In this document: positions 39,988 to 52,290 of the stretch, one piece after another
Position numbering within the stretch: the first letter of the stretch is position 1
How the letters are laid out: every line of letters starts with the position of its first letter
Assembly (NCBI GenBank): GCA_016647705.1
Contig: CM028336.1
Coordinates: forward strand, 17,992,880 to 18,056,879
Direction: 5' to 3'
DNA length: 64,000 nt
From: Eucommia ulmoides
Taxonomy: Eukaryota; Streptophyta; Magnoliopsida; Garryales; Eucommiaceae
Made by a program: the position numbers and the translations under genes
The notes under the pieces: model-generated
Told to the model about the DNA's origin: nothing
What the model saw: the letters and a program-made list of their open reading frames with translations, nothing else
Databases searched by the model: none

Positions 39988-42725
39988 TCGAGATGGACAT
40001 GTTCGCCTATCATGTCCAGTTTGAGAACATAAACCACACTGATTTGTCATTGTCTACTGCGACACATCCATCGCGTTTCGAATGCAAGTGGATTTTGGTC
40101 GTCCGCGCTTCACAACTCGAAGTCTATTATTGTTTGGAAGAAGGATAAAAAAATTAACTAACGGCCAATAGTCCTCGTGAATAATCGGTTCAAATGATGA
40201 CTCCCAAACTATCAGCAAATTCGCTATTGTGTACTCGAAAGCAATGTAGCGAAACGCATTTGTGCCACAATAATCCGTCATCGCAAGCATGTGTGAGCAT
40301 GGATATCTGAAAGCCTTATATTTCCCACAAGTACAATCAGGGTTATCACCTAAAGTAACTTTGTGTGTAACAATACCACCGGACAAAGTGTTTCTCGTTT
40401 TCACGTAGTAACATGCATTCTCCTTATTATTGAATATATTTATAAATCAAATTAGATGATCAGTTAAATCATTTGTATTATGGTCTATTAAAAAAATATA
40501 TTACCAATTAATAAATTGCAAGTTAAAAAACCTTACTGATTGAATATTTGGACGTCGTATGTTTTAAACTTCACTTGAGATTTCTGAATTTTCTCAATGA
40601 CATGTTTTACATACCCCAAACCCATGGCCATGTCTTTTAGAGTTTCCTGTCGACTGAGATCAAAGTATTTGACCAACCTATAGAAAGTTATTGAAACGGC
40701 AGATGTAATTGGGACATTCCTTGTACCTTTGAAATAGTTGTTGAATACTTCGGCATAGTTGGTCATCAACACGCCCCAACATTTACCATTATCGTGTGAC
40801 TTGGTCCATTTATCTTTGGTTACGTTATCCAACCACGTATACGCCCCCACTTTTATTTTCGCAATCTCTTCCATGATGGCGTTGTACTTTCGAACTTGTA
40901 TTGCAGCACCCGTGTTCCAAGCGAGATATTTTACTTGTTGATTTTTAAAGATATTGTTAAAATTGCTACAAAGATGCCACAAATAAAATTGATGATACCA
41001 AGTGGGATCATTCGGTTGATTATGCCATAAAGTTCTGACCGGACTAATAGTGCTAGTGTGTCTGTCAGATATCAATGTGACCTCCGGCCGATCTTTAACA
41101 ATATGACGCTTCAGTATCAAAATAAACTAGGACCAACAGCAGTGGTCCTCCGTCGGTACCACCACGAACGCCGAAGGAAAACACTTATTGGATAATGTCA
41201 TCCTTATAGCGATCAAAATCTTTCTCTCGTACTTACCGTACAGATGGGTCCCGTCAATCGTGAGGACAGGTCGACAATATCTCCATCTGACCACAGAAGG
41301 TTGGAATGCCCAAAATACCATGTCGAATATCGAATAACCAGCTACAACAGTCGGAACAATACTCCATTCGATAATTGTCCCAGGAGTAAAGTGCTGCAAC
41401 GCCTACATGAATTTCGGCAACTTTCAATACGATTCATTCCAATCGCCGAATAATGTCTCGATGGTTTTAGATCTAACCAACCAAGCCTTTAGGTAGGAGA
41501 TAGTAAATCCCCGAGACTCTTTCACGGATGCAACGATAACACCCATCTTCACTTTTGAATCCTCTTCGACCTATCCAAGTATCATGTCAGAAATGACACT
41601 CGAATCCAAGTTTCCATGATCCAAGGCTTATGATTATAGAAACACGTGTGTCATCCATTGTACTGTATAATCTGGAATATTCCGTGACTTTTTTTTAGAG
41701 TCGCCTGCATCCTCTACTCGCAACCATGTTTGCATTTAATCGACCAAATTTTTAGGTTCGTCTCCACCACGCAATACTTTTTATTTTTTATAACAAGGTA
41801 ATACTTCACGGCATTCTGAATATATTTCTTGTCCTTAAAGACCATGCCACAATTGAATTCGTCCATTTCCGGGGTCCAAAAATTATTTTGCAACTTTGGC
41901 TCATACTTTACCATATCATCATCATCACCCCATTCCAATTGATTATAGAATGAAGGAACCTTGTGCAATGGTAACTGTTCACTCCTTTTCCCCACCATTC
42001 TCCTCTTCCTCTAACGCAAAAGCACTATCTAACTCTGTTTATTCGACATCGTGGAAACTATCAATTGTGTTTGTCCCACCTTCCATATTCCCATCATACC
42101 TACCATAATTGTTGTCGTGCGATAGATTAATTAGAGAATGATGCTGATGTGGAGTGGCAAAACTGGTACATGCATCATGATCAATCATTATGTGAGGATG
42201 ATATTCTTCAGGAATGTAGGGCGATCAGTGAGTGTAACTGGATTGAACAACTTGGGGGTTGAACATGGGAATATTATGCGAAGAAAATTGTCCAGATAAC
42301 ACGGTAACATGAGGATTGAAATTTTGACTTAAAAATTGGATAAAAGGATCAGGTTGGGAAGAAAATATTGGAGCGTGATCAAAAGCTTGTTCTACCTCGA
42401 CATACACCTCAACACCAAGTAGTGAGGGCACCTTAAGAGGTAACTGAAGCACATGGTCTAATGCCGCGTCGTCACCAATTGAATATAACATGTATCTATA
42501 ATTCTCAAGACCAATAGTAGTTATCGGCAACCTACTCTGTAACTTTAAAGTTCCATCAACTCCATCTTCGAAGATATAAGGTCATAACATCGCAATTAAT
42601 TCGTTCAACGTAATCCCCCAACAAACATCCAACGATTTAACCGCAGACATGCTATACGACACCCCAAAGTCAATTTCTTCCAATATCTTTCCACCCCAAT
42701 ACAGATATAATGTAACATTCTCCAT
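39988..42725 (-). pseudogene. mudrA-like: mudrA-type MULE transposase
   Basis: A possible start at 42725 (MENVTLYLYWGGK...) opens an N-terminal PB1/MULE-N-like part. The DNA-binding MuDR domain (DEFNCGMVFKDKKYIQNAVKYYLV...CVVETNLKIWSIKCKHGC) is at about 41717-41860. The DDE transposase core has FWAFQPSVVRWRYCRPVLTIDGTHLYG (first Asp at about 41254) and VTLISDRHT (second Asp at about 41065). A SWIM finger (CTCGKYKAFRYPCSH) lies at about 40290-40330. After a stop, a CCHC knuckle (CGLCSQTGHDRRTC) is at about 39995-40035. The domain order is canonical for plant MULEs. Stops and frame changes, for example around 41400-41700, break the reading. It would act in the nucleus to excise and insert the element. 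Confidence 0.88.
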
Positions 42726-43560
42726 TTCAAACAACTATAATTTCACAAATCAAAATAAAATATGCAACATATTATTATGATTATCAATCATGTTACTAAA
42801 AAAAATTAAATTGTCTAATTAAAAAACTTCATAACAACTATAAAACTTAATTATCATTCGTTGAAATAGAACAAACCTAAATAGTTAATAATTGGCAAAC
42901 ACAGACCTAAATCCTTCTTAAACCGAAAATAAAATTTCTAATTGAGATCAAAACATAAATTTCTAACTAAAACCGAAATATATAAAAATTTACCTAATAA
43001 ACCTACAATTACATTTCCAAAAGAATATATATACACACATATACACACACAAAATAAAATCGAAAAAACCCAAAAAAAATAAGAAAAAAATGGCTTTATA
43101 TCTACATTTCTAGATCTAGATCTACATTACGAAAAAACCATTTCCAAATTATATAGATCTAGATTTACATTACGAAAAAAACCAAAAAAAAAAAAATTTG
43201 GTTTACTAACCAAAACGAGATAGACAACGGTAGAGGAGCGAGATCGGCAATGGAGGAGTGGGTGACAAAGACGGAGGGTCGAGATCTACATTTCCAAAAA
43301 TAAAAAATTGAAAAAATGCAAAAAGAACAAAAAATGCAAAAAACCCATATATACACACATACATTTCGTATATATACACACACATATACACGAAAAAAAC
43401 ACACACACAAAAAAAAACGTTTACCTAATGAAAATCAGACAACAACCGGACGACCGGAGAAGCGATGGTGATAGCGACAGATTGGCAGAGGGCGACGGAG
43501 GAGTTGGGGGAAACACTGTAAAAACCCTCTTTGTAAAACGCAAATGAGGAGGAGAAGAAA
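42726..43560 (-). promoter_or_regulatory. MULE transposase leader with CA/TA-rich tracts
   Basis: Non-coding sequence upstream of the transposase start. It contains dispersed (CA)n/(TA)n stretches at about 43020-43060 and 43350-43410 and a repeated TAGATCTAGAT word (about 43110-43160). Short Cys/Phe/Val-rich open frames here are low complexity. Confidence 0.55.
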
Positions 43561-43599
43561 GGTGGTGGGGGAGGAGGGAGGGAGGAGGAATGGTGTTTA

Positions 43600-43800
43600 A
43601 AAATGCAGAAGTTTTCTGCGTTTCTAAAAAAGCAGAAAGCTTCTGCGTTATTAATTTTTAAAAAAAATAATTTTTTTTTAATTCTTTGGAAAAACGCAAA
43701 GGGCTTTTGCGTTTCTAACCCGCCCAGAGAACCACATTTTATAAATGCGTTTTTAATTTTTTTTTTTTTTTAAACGCATTTGGGAAATACGTTTCCCAAA
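43600..43800. repeat. MULE right subterminal GCGTTT array
   Basis: CTGCGTT, AAACGCAAA, TTGCGTTTC, ATGCGTTTTT and AAACGCATTTGGGAAATACG repeat in both orientations. They mirror the left subterminal zone. Confidence 0.7.
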
Positions 43801-43889
43801 TGCGTTTTACTTTAATTCTGTAAATAAGTTTCAACAATAGTGTTTTCAAAAATTAAGTTTTTAAAATACATTTATTTGGTCAAGAACTT
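43793..43889. repeat. MULE right terminal inverted repeat
   Basis: 97 bp, ending GGTCAAGAACT(T); the inverted partner of 37265-37361. Confidence 0.9.
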
Positions 43890-43900
43890 CATTTTGTAGG
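43890..43900. repeat. MULE target-site duplication, right
   Basis: CATTTTGTAGG, versus CATCTTGTAGG at the left end. Confidence 0.85.
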
Positions 43901-44803
43901 TAAGCCCTCTAAATAAAGCTACAAGAATGCACGCATGCCACCATAACCGCCAACCGACCAACTGCCAACCCAGCTTGGTCGGGCCGGGCCGGGCTCGAGT
44001 CCTGGGCCAGGGTCCAAGTCCTGGGTCCTAGGGCTTGGGCCTTGGGCCTTGTGGAATACTTGGCTTGGATTTGGTATGTTTTGTACTAAATTCAAAAAAT
44101 CCCAAACCAAACACAACTTAAAGTACAAATTGCAGGTTTTATAACTTCAAAGAAGTTATAAATCTGAAGGTAGTTGTTTGTTCAGGTGTGCCACTGCCTA
44201 AAAGTTACTACTGTCCATTAAATACCTTAAAACTCAAACTTCTTCAGGTTGGTATTTGCTCTCTATAAAAGTATGTATTCTTAGCATTAGGTATCCCATA
44301 AGCTGCATTACATTCTTGTTTTTCAACAGAAAATTTATTCTTCTTTGTTGTTCTTGTTTTTTGAGAGAGTTCTTGAGAGAGTTCTGGTTTTCTCTTGCTT
44401 GTCTAGGTTTTGATTTCTAGTGTTGGTATCAGTAGCAGTCTGATCGTTAATTTCATGGGAGACAGATGCTCATTCAATCGTAAGCACCTAACGGGGGTGA
44501 AATCTGCTTTAAGGACAAATCGTCAAACGATTGCCTCAATCTTTTATTCTGGTATTTCTATTTCTATTTATTGTTATTACACAGTCAGTATTATGTTTTT
44601 GTTTAGTTTATTATTATATAGAATATATAGAAACTATTCTTGTTTCTATTTTTTCATTTTGGATTATAATATTTTTTTTTGTAATGTCATTTGGAATGTT
44701 TTTGTAATAAATAAATCAGAACTATCTCTTTTTAATTTTTATTCTCCAATTAATAATTGATTAAATAATTAATTATTTAATCAATTTCTTGCCATATTTA
44801 CCA
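43901..44803 (+). repeat. Second copia LTR copy, 3' part plus leader
   Basis: Continues the LTR after the MULE. It has a TATA box (CTCTATAAAAGTATG, about 44257-44270) and a PBS-like TTGGTATCAGTAGCAG (about 44423-44438). Similarity to the first copy ends at CATATTTACCA (44803). Because a PBS and leader follow this LTR too, it is not a simple 3' LTR. Confidence 0.75.
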
Positions 44804-45229
44804 ACAGAGGATGGGCCAGCTAAGGCCGTGGATAGGGATGTTCGGGTGACCAGTGGGTGTCGGGGTGTTTGGGTGACCGCAAACAGGGGTCAGGGGTGAC
44901 TGTTTGGGGTAGAGGTTGGGAGGAGTTAGTGAATTTTATTTATTTATTTTTTTAAAACAAAGGGCTAAAATGGAAAAAAAAAAAGAAAAAAAGAAGTTAT
45001 TTTAAAAGGATAAAATGGTAATTTTAAAATCATTTAATTTTTTTTTAATTAGGGGAGCACATTTAGAAAAAAAGAGTGTGCATATTGAATTACCCTTTAC
45101 TCGGATCTTCTCTTATTTTTCAAATTACATTGAGCTCCCTTTTATTTTTACCATGGATAAAAAAATTCACTAAATTAACAAAACTAGTAACTCCATTTTA
45201 GTTTGCACAAAATAAATTATAATATTAAA
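44804..45229. other. Unassigned sequence after copia copy
   Basis: A G-rich stretch at about 44812-44935 contains repeated GGGTGAC and TTCGGGTG/TTTGGGTG words, followed by A/T-rich DNA. No gene is seen. Confidence 0.45.
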
Positions 45230-46185
45230 AAAATATCCTTGCTAGCCCTAAGGCTATTCTCATAATTTTGATGGTAACAAAGCATTGATTATATTGTGCT
45301 AGTGAATTCCTATTGAGATGATCATTCTAGGTAGGTACAACCGAGTAAAACAACATAATAGAGAACATATATGGAGCCAACAAGGTCAAAATGGTCTTTA
45401 AAGATTTGATACATTTTTAAGAGCCAACATTGAAGATTGAAGACTTAAATTTTATCGAAGAAAGTCCTACGAATCTAATGTAAGGTATTTAATTTTGTTG
45501 AATGATTTTGCCTCAAGAGTGACTTAGTTAGACCAATATGATCGTGCATCTTAATTGCTTTAAGTTTTTTCTTGATCTTTAAAATGTTTAAAAGTTTTTT
45601 AAAAATGTATTTTTATTGAATTGAAGAAAATGTCATAATGATTTGCATGTAATCTAGTTGACTAGTTGTGGTAGAAAAATGGTCTAGAGCATTCTGAACA
45701 AAATAGATAGCTTTTTAAGTAATCTACATCTCACTTAGTTGAGGAAGCAAAGTTGATTTTAAGTTTTTGGAGGAAGTACATGACTTGAAAATAAGTTCGC
45801 TTTAAATGTAGTCGACTACTTTTACAGAGTTGTCATTTAAAATCACAATTTAAATGTTTCTAATTAACGGCTAGCACTGCATTTAATACACCCCAACCAC
45901 CTATTGAATATTTTTGACTATAAATATACTTCATATATTCATAAACTTAAAATCTCTTCAATATTAAAAATCTATCTTTGATTTTTAGGTCTAGAACTTT
46001 TAATACTCACATCACTTTACCTCAATGAACTTCAAATCATTAAGGGTCAGAACATTATTAAGCCTACTCTTTTTACATCTTTGGATGTTATAGAAGTTCT
46101 AGTATAATTCACTTTTATATCTACTTTTTAAATGGTATTTTTTTTTTTATCAAACATCTCTACAAGAAAAGAAAGTTAAAAGAGT
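45230..46185 (+). repeat. SIRE-like copia LTR fragment
   Basis: The opening (GGCTATTCTCATAATTTTGATGG) resembles the start region of SIRE-type copia LTRs. A perfect 12-bp palindrome, GTAGTCGACTAC (45808-45819), and a TATA box (GACTATAAATATACTTC, about 45919) fit a U3/R layout. There is no coding sequence. The borders are uncertain. Confidence 0.45.
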
Positions 46186-46327
46186 GTCAGGGTTTTGTGG
46201 GCCCAAAGATTGACCTAAGAAGGGGGGAGGGGAGGGGGTGAATTGGGTTTATAAAAACTTTCGTTTTCTACTACAAAACCTGTCTACTAAAATCTCAATT
46301 CAAGCTTAGTTAGTTATTGTGTTTGCG
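46186..46327. repeat. Repeat unit with AGGGGGGTGAATTGGG-type motif, left half
   Basis: The motif GACCTAAGAAGGGGGGAGGG with GTGAATTGGGTTTATAAAAA is typical of dispersed plant LTR/leader repeats. It is cut by solo-LTR copy 3 and resumes at 47759. Confidence 0.4.
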
Positions 46328-46332
46328 TGTAC
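46328..46332. repeat. TSD TGTAC, left of solo-LTR copy 3
   Basis: Repeats exactly at 47754-47758. Confidence 0.9.
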
Positions 46333-47753
46333 TGATAGGTGTAAAATATCTATCTACTTCTAAACCGAATTTGGTAGTTTTCGAGTAAATTAATAATATT
46401 TAATTTCATTTTCATTAGTTTTTATGTAATTCAGGTGTAAGGACGTAAATGAGTGACAAATGAGCGAAACGGTGAAGAAACGATTAAAGAACAAGGTTTC
46501 AAGAGCACAAGATCCACCGCCGCAGCGGTCAAGCTACTGTCGCGGTGGTGAGAATGCAGAGAATGCTGTTTTTTAACAAAGTTCCACCGCCGCAGCATCA
46601 AGCCACTGCCGCAGCGGTGGAAATACAGGATGCATTGATAAAGCTTCACCGCCGCAGAGGTGATCCCCACCGATGCGGCGGTGAAAGATCAGAGTGTTTA
46701 GGAAACTGGCCGACATACCCACCGCTGCAACGATGAATCCTACTGCCCCGACGGTCAAGCTCTGCACAAAATTAAGATATTTTTAGATATTTTTTAAACC
46801 TTGCACCTATAAAACCCTTTCTCCCACTTCTAAAAGAAGGGCTGGGACGTCTCTAACCTTAGGACTTGGTCCTTAGCCAATCTTGAAGAGCTCAAAGAGG
46901 ATATTCATCATCCGAAGAAGAGGAAACATTAGCAAATCGATCTTTGGCCTCCACTTTAAGATTTGATTTTTCTCTCTTTGTAATTTCATGTTTTATTGTG
47001 AATGATAATGAATCCCTCTTGGTTTAATGTTTCAATGGCCAAGATCATGATAGATTAGATAAATATTAGTTAGGGATTGATGTAGTTGTGTAAATACTTA
47101 TTTGATCTAATATATGTTTCCTTAGCGGTTGTTTGCGTTTAAATCCGATTGTGTTTATCATTTTATCACGATCTTAGTATGCTTGTTAAGGTATTAGAGT
47201 TGGTTTTGAGAATACGGGGTTTGACACTCTGGAAAGATAACCCCGGATTCGGATTGGGGTAAACACAATGCGATGTTCTAACGACCCGAGAGGGCGTTAG
47301 AAGGTGTGCAATCCATGACGTTGGGTCAAGAATCACGTGACTATGTGTTCAAAAAGATATTCGAGGAGGACTTCGGTATCAACGCGAAGTTATGTATTTA
47401 TTCACTAAACACTCGAGAGAAGAAGTGAATGAGTTTTAGATACCGAGATTGTCGGATATGATAAACATTGTTATTGTTAACTAAACGAAATCAAACATGT
47501 ATTAAGTGAATGAAATCAATCCCTAGGTAATCAACTTAGTTAGGATTAACCCACTAATTGTAGTTTTAATTAGTTTAATTTTAAATAATTCTTTAACCGT
47601 TGGGATAATATAAGACTATGCAAATTGCGGTATTCAATTATTCACACCGTCCCTGTGGAACGATATCCGATCTTAAAGATCCACTATATTAAAACTTGAC
47701 CTCGTATACTTGCGAGTAGTTAATACGCGAGCATGTAAATACCTCGTCATACA
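46333..47753 (+). mobile_element. Solo LTR, dispersed family copy 3 (1421 bp)
   Basis: It begins TGATAGGTGTAAAATATC and ends CTCGTCATACA, with perfect TGTAC duplications. A GC-type palindrome array lies at 46512-46755 and a TATA box (CCTATAAAACCC) at 46804-46815. Downstream are a GAATACGGGGTTTGACACTC block, a second ACACTCGAGAG block, and CGTCCCTGTGGAACGATATC at about 47647. No internal coding region is seen. This copy gives the clearest termini for the family. Confidence 0.9.
46512..46755. repeat. GC-palindrome array in solo-LTR copy 3
   Basis: Seven to eight inverted motifs such as CACCGCCGCAGCGGTC, CACCGATGCGGCGGTG and CACCGCTGCAACGATG lie about 25-40 bp apart, ending about 50 bp before the TATA box. 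Confidence 0.8.
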
Positions 47754-47758
47754 TGTAC
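47754..47758. repeat. TSD TGTAC, right of solo-LTR copy 3
   Basis: Exact copy of 46328-46332. Confidence 0.9.
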
Positions 47759-50162
47759 ACCGTAATAACTAATCGAATCAAAATAAACAATATAAAAAGT
47801 AAGGGATAGAGATAAGAAAACCACAAGACACAGAAGATTTATAATAGTTCGGCAAATCACTTGCCTACGTCTACTCTTCTATGCTCCAGACGGAGAGTTT
47901 TAATCCACTAATTAATTTTGATCTAACTTCCGAGGTGTAGATCAAAGCCTTTACACTCTCACTTCCCCAGTAGAGAACACACTATATCTCAATTCCTTGG
48001 TAGAGATAAACACCCTCTCACTTTCTTGGTAGAGAAACACCAAATCTTACTTCCCATGGCAGAGATTAAACCATTGATTTTCTTTCTCGAAAAGATCAAT
48101 CCGTTGATCTCCTTTTCTTGGTGAGATCAAAACATCGTTCTACTTGATCTTCTTTCCAGCGTGATCAGTTCGTCACTTCTTTAGCACAACAAAAGGCTTT
48201 TCCTTAGGTTTCTTCAACTTCTTCATAAGTAGATATTTGTTGTGGTGATCTTGAAGATCTTCATAACTTGGATATTTCGATGCAAAACAATCTCTCAATA
48301 CAACACTATAATGGTTTTGTGATCTAACTTACAAAACCAGCCTCGGAACTCTAAACACTCTTTACAAAGATTACAATACTTTTAACTCACTAGTGTTTAG
48401 TGCTCACTCTAATATCACGTACTCCTGAAATGATAAATAATCTTTTACATACAAGAGTGATAAAGTAATAAGTGTAAGAACTCAATTTGAAAAAATATTA
48501 TGAAATGAATAATTAAGACTTAGAGAAATTATAGCTTCTTGTTTTTCTCTCTTATTTTCTTATTGAAGCTAACAAGGTTTTTCTCTTTTTGGATCATTTG
48601 AGTTCTTTTCCTTTTCCTGACAAATATATTCATATATATATAGAGAGAGGAAAACATAAATTTGAATTTCAAATAAACTATTGATAGTTTCAATTGTTTA
48701 AGGCACATGAGAGACATTATCAAGACAATAAATTGTCAAATGTATTCTTTTTTCACAAAGCCAACTTTCTTAATTATTTTCCATCAATTCCATCACATGA
48801 TATGATCTATAAAAGTCCAAATAATCATTAAATATTCGATTTGAGACAATGAATTAATTAAAGATGGAAAAATATGGTTGCACATGTGAAAGTAATAGAT
48901 ATGATCTATTTTGTTGTTCTTTCTTTCTTCTATAGTCGTCCAGCTAAATGACCTTTATTATATATTCAAATATGACTTAAGATGTGCCAAAGATATGTTA
49001 AAAGGTCATTCTAACCGTTGCTAATTGTTTCTTGAAACAAAGATAAGTATTACACACAATTTGCTTAAGATCACATGCAGTTACAACTCACTACCATGTG
49101 AGAAATGATCAGATTCAACATAAAAAATTGTGTGGAACTAACTCCAATTGATCATGAAATTAAATATAATTGAGTAAGATTTAAAATTCATTGAATATCT
49201 CAGAATTTGCACATGTATATTGAAAGATAGTTGAGATTTTCCTTTTAAATGTTGAAAATAGATTTTCTGGTAACACAAATTCAAAGTATGCATTAAACCA
49301 ATATTCTATCCACAAAAGCTCTCCAAATTAGTCAAAATGAATCAATAACAATATTGAAATATAGATTTGATCAGAAAAAAATATTTCCGACATGATAGGG
49401 GCCGGGCCGGGCATGAATTGAAGAAATCTGAGCCTGTCCAATAGGCCCACACATTTTGGATCTGCGGGCTTTGGGCTCGAGCTTGAAGCCCGAATTTTGG
49501 GATTTTTTTTTCTTTTAATTTTAGATTTCAATTTTCAAAATGGTTAATTTTTTTTTTAATTTATAAAATGGATGAAGAGGAGGCACATTTGAATACTAGA
49601 CCTATTACTAGAAAGACAATATTAGTAACCACTATACTGCAAACCTTGGTTATGAATAAATATATAATGGAAATAGCTAATAGTAATGTTCAATTGTCAA
49701 AATAAGTAAGTTTTAAAACATTTGTTAACCTTTTTTCATAGATATTTATCTTTAATTAAATTGATTTTAAACTTTAAAGTTATATTTTTTAACTTTATTA
49801 ATATAAGACTTAATTTTTTGACTTTATTAAAATTTATTTATAATTTAAAAAATAAAATAGGTGTTTTATAATAAATTTCAAACTTAACAATAAAAAATTA
49901 AGAATTGAATAGTGATATTTTTATTAATAGTAACACAATTATATCAATATATTGAATAGTAAATGTTGGTAAGTAATTTTTATCAATAGTAAAACACTTA
50001 CATCACTATATTGAATAATAGATATTAGTAAGCAAATGCATCACTACAAAATGTATACATCCCAACTAGATTGGCACTTATATATTTGACAATCATTTGC
50101 ACTGCTATCAACCCAAAATAAAATACATTAAAATAAATTAAAATTAAAATATTCAACGATCT
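47759..50162. other. Retroelement-like and AT-rich DNA, no gene
   Basis: The part to about 48430 continues the repeat interrupted by solo-LTR copy 3. It shows short repeated phrases on the theme CTTGGTAGAGA(TAAA)CAC (about 47955-48080) and GATCAA..CGTTGATC words. From 48480 to 49380 the sequence is AT-rich with no domain. A G+C-rich patch at 49395-49500 (GGGCCGGGCCGGGC) resembles a hAT terminal/subterminal zone. Confidence 0.4.
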
Positions 50163-52290
50163 TTAATCATCTCTTTCATCTGAAGAATTATCTTCCATAA
50201 ATGATGATTTTGATAATTTTAAATTCAGTATGTCTTCATTAAGTGCATCTATTCTATCTTGTTCTTGTTACCTCCGCTCCTTAAGTTTTCAATCTTTTAG
50301 ACATATCAAAACTTGCACAGTTTCTGGATTAAGACTACTACGAGTTACTGATACAGTTCTACCACCTGTATTAAAAACTTCTTCTGATGCAATAATCGAA
50401 AGTGGAACCGTTAGTATGCTACGGGCCATGATGGAAAGAATTGAAATTTTTTGTTCTTGAGATTTCCACTAGGCCAATATATCAAAATTTTCGTCATCAC
50501 TATCAATAAGTTGTGCATCAAGATAGCGTTACAATTCAGTTGAGTTACTGCTAGCAAATATGTTAAATTGTGATTTTTTGTATTTCCATATTGTTAGGGT
50601 TCCTCTTATTATATTATTAGATGATGAAATAGGAGTAGAGCTTAAGGCATGTACTGAAGTTATATTAGTATCAACAATTCTTTTATATTGTTCATATAAA
50701 TTGAAAAGTAAACTTCTAACAGTAGACAAATACCGCGTGAAAAATCAGGAATATGTTTTAAAATTGTTTCTAACTAACTTTCTAAAGCTTCAAATTTATA
50801 GCTAAGGTCTAAAATTGTAGCCATTCCGTAAATTTTGCGTAATTCTTTTCCTTAATATTTATAAATTTTTTCTCTCATAGTAAATAAAACATCAGTAAAT
50901 AAATCAAGATGCTCATAAGTTTAAAAAACACAACAAATATTAGTTAATTGAATAAGCACACGAGAAGATGTAGGATAATAAATACTACAAAAAAAAAAAT
51001 AGTAGAATCTTCAAAGACAAGCAAAAAATCACGTAAAATTTCAGTTACTGTCTAATCAGCCTCATTCGAATGTACCATCGACGATTAACGAGAGATTTGT
51101 GCTAATTTACTACAAAATAAGTCTATTGTCTTTTTATATTTTATTGCGGTTTTTAGAAGCTCGTACGTAGAATTCCACCTATGAGGTACATCACTAAGTA
51201 TATTTTTTCTCTTCACTGTTTGAGTACATTTTCTATATAATTCATAACGTGCTTGTGAAGAATTAATATTACGAACAATGACCTTAATTTTTTAAATAGA
51301 ATCATTTAAAGTTGATAATTTGTCTTATATAATTATATTTAAAATATGAGCACAACATCGAACGTGAAATAAACTACCCTTAAGTAACAAATCTAAATAA
51401 TTTTTAAGATATCTCTAAGCAACATCATTGTTAGAAGTATTGTTAAAAGAAATTAAAAATATTTTGTCTTTAATACCCTAAGAATTCAATTCCCCAAATA
51501 TTTCACTGGCTATTATATGACCTGTGTGAAGAGTTTTAATTATTTTAAAAGAAATAATTTTTTTATTCAAATTTCAATCATAATCTATGTAATGAGCAGT
51601 TAATGACATATAACCAATATGTTGTAGAGATGTCCAAAGATCACAAGTCAAACAAATCTAATCATTATAATTTTGAAAAAAAAAATCAAATTTTGTTTTT
51701 ACAAATTATATTTTTTCATTACATCTCTTTTAGCCGTTCCGTTGTGGCTGAAAATCCTTTAAATTGTGGAATAAAATCTCTTTGTATTATACCTGAAAAA
51801 TTATGTTTTTCTACAAATATAAATAGTTGCTCAGCTCTAACAATGTAATTAATAATTTCTTCATAGGTTACTTGCTCATTGTAAGAAAATATTGATAAAT
51901 TACCGCTACTACCAATAACTAATTTAGACTGACTTTTAGTATTATTCTCTTGTTTTTGAGTTTATTTTTTATGTGCAAGTAAATCTCTTCTTAAATAAGT
52001 AGTGCCTTTAGATAAATCACCATATAATAAATTATTACAACTTGCACATTTAACTTTTGTTTCTACAACCCCATTATTATTAACTACTATAATTTCAAAA
52101 TGTTTTCAAACATCAGATTTTTTTCTTCTACGAACGGATGATTGAGTTACAGTATGTGATGCAATGTAATATTAAGGGTATTAATTGCATTAGTTTCAAT
52201 TGAATCTAATTGAATTGACGATAAAGATCTAATTTCAAATTCATGAAATTCTTGATCCTCATTTATAGATGAAATGAAATTGAAATTCAT
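50163..52290 (-). pseudogene. BED-finger hAT transposase, decayed
   Basis: A possible start at 52290 (MNFNFISSINEDQEFHEF) is followed, with frame changes, by a BED zinc finger (about 51990-52140). Its segments are RKKSDVWKHFEI-like, VKCASCNNLLYG and GTTYLRRDLLAHKK. A central RAEQLFIFVEKHNFSGIIQ and DFIPQFKGFSATTERLK segment lies at about 51720-51850. The hAT landmark DVPHRWNSTYELLKTAIKYKK is at about 51125-51190. The C-terminal dimerisation domain is at about 50290-50470 (KISILSIMARSILTVPLSIIASEEVFNTGGRTVSVTRSSLNPETVQ, read in parts). It ends with an acidic tail and TAA at 50163. Numerous stops make it a pseudogene. hAT transposases act in the nucleus on 8-bp-TSD elements. Confidence 0.82.

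Larger units (their letters stand above)
37265..43889 (-). mobile_element. Mutator-like element (MULE) with transposase and plant-mobile-domain gene
   Basis: This 6.6-kb element is bounded by 97-bp terminal inverted repeats starting AGTTCTTGAC and flanked by an 11-bp TSD with one mismatch. It sits inside a copia LTR; removing it restores the LTR sequence exactly at GTAGG|TAAGCCC. On the minus strand it carries a decayed mudrA-type transposase (42725 to about 39985), then a plant mobile domain gene (39577-38015). Subterminal zones are crowded with GCGTTTT/AAAACGC words. Stops and frameshifts in both genes suggest it no longer moves autonomously. Confidence 0.92.

Noticed and set aside
43165-43410. 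Cys/Val/Phe-rich open frames in the MULE leader
   Set aside because: They are low-complexity translations of (CA)n/(TA)n sequence upstream of the transposase start.
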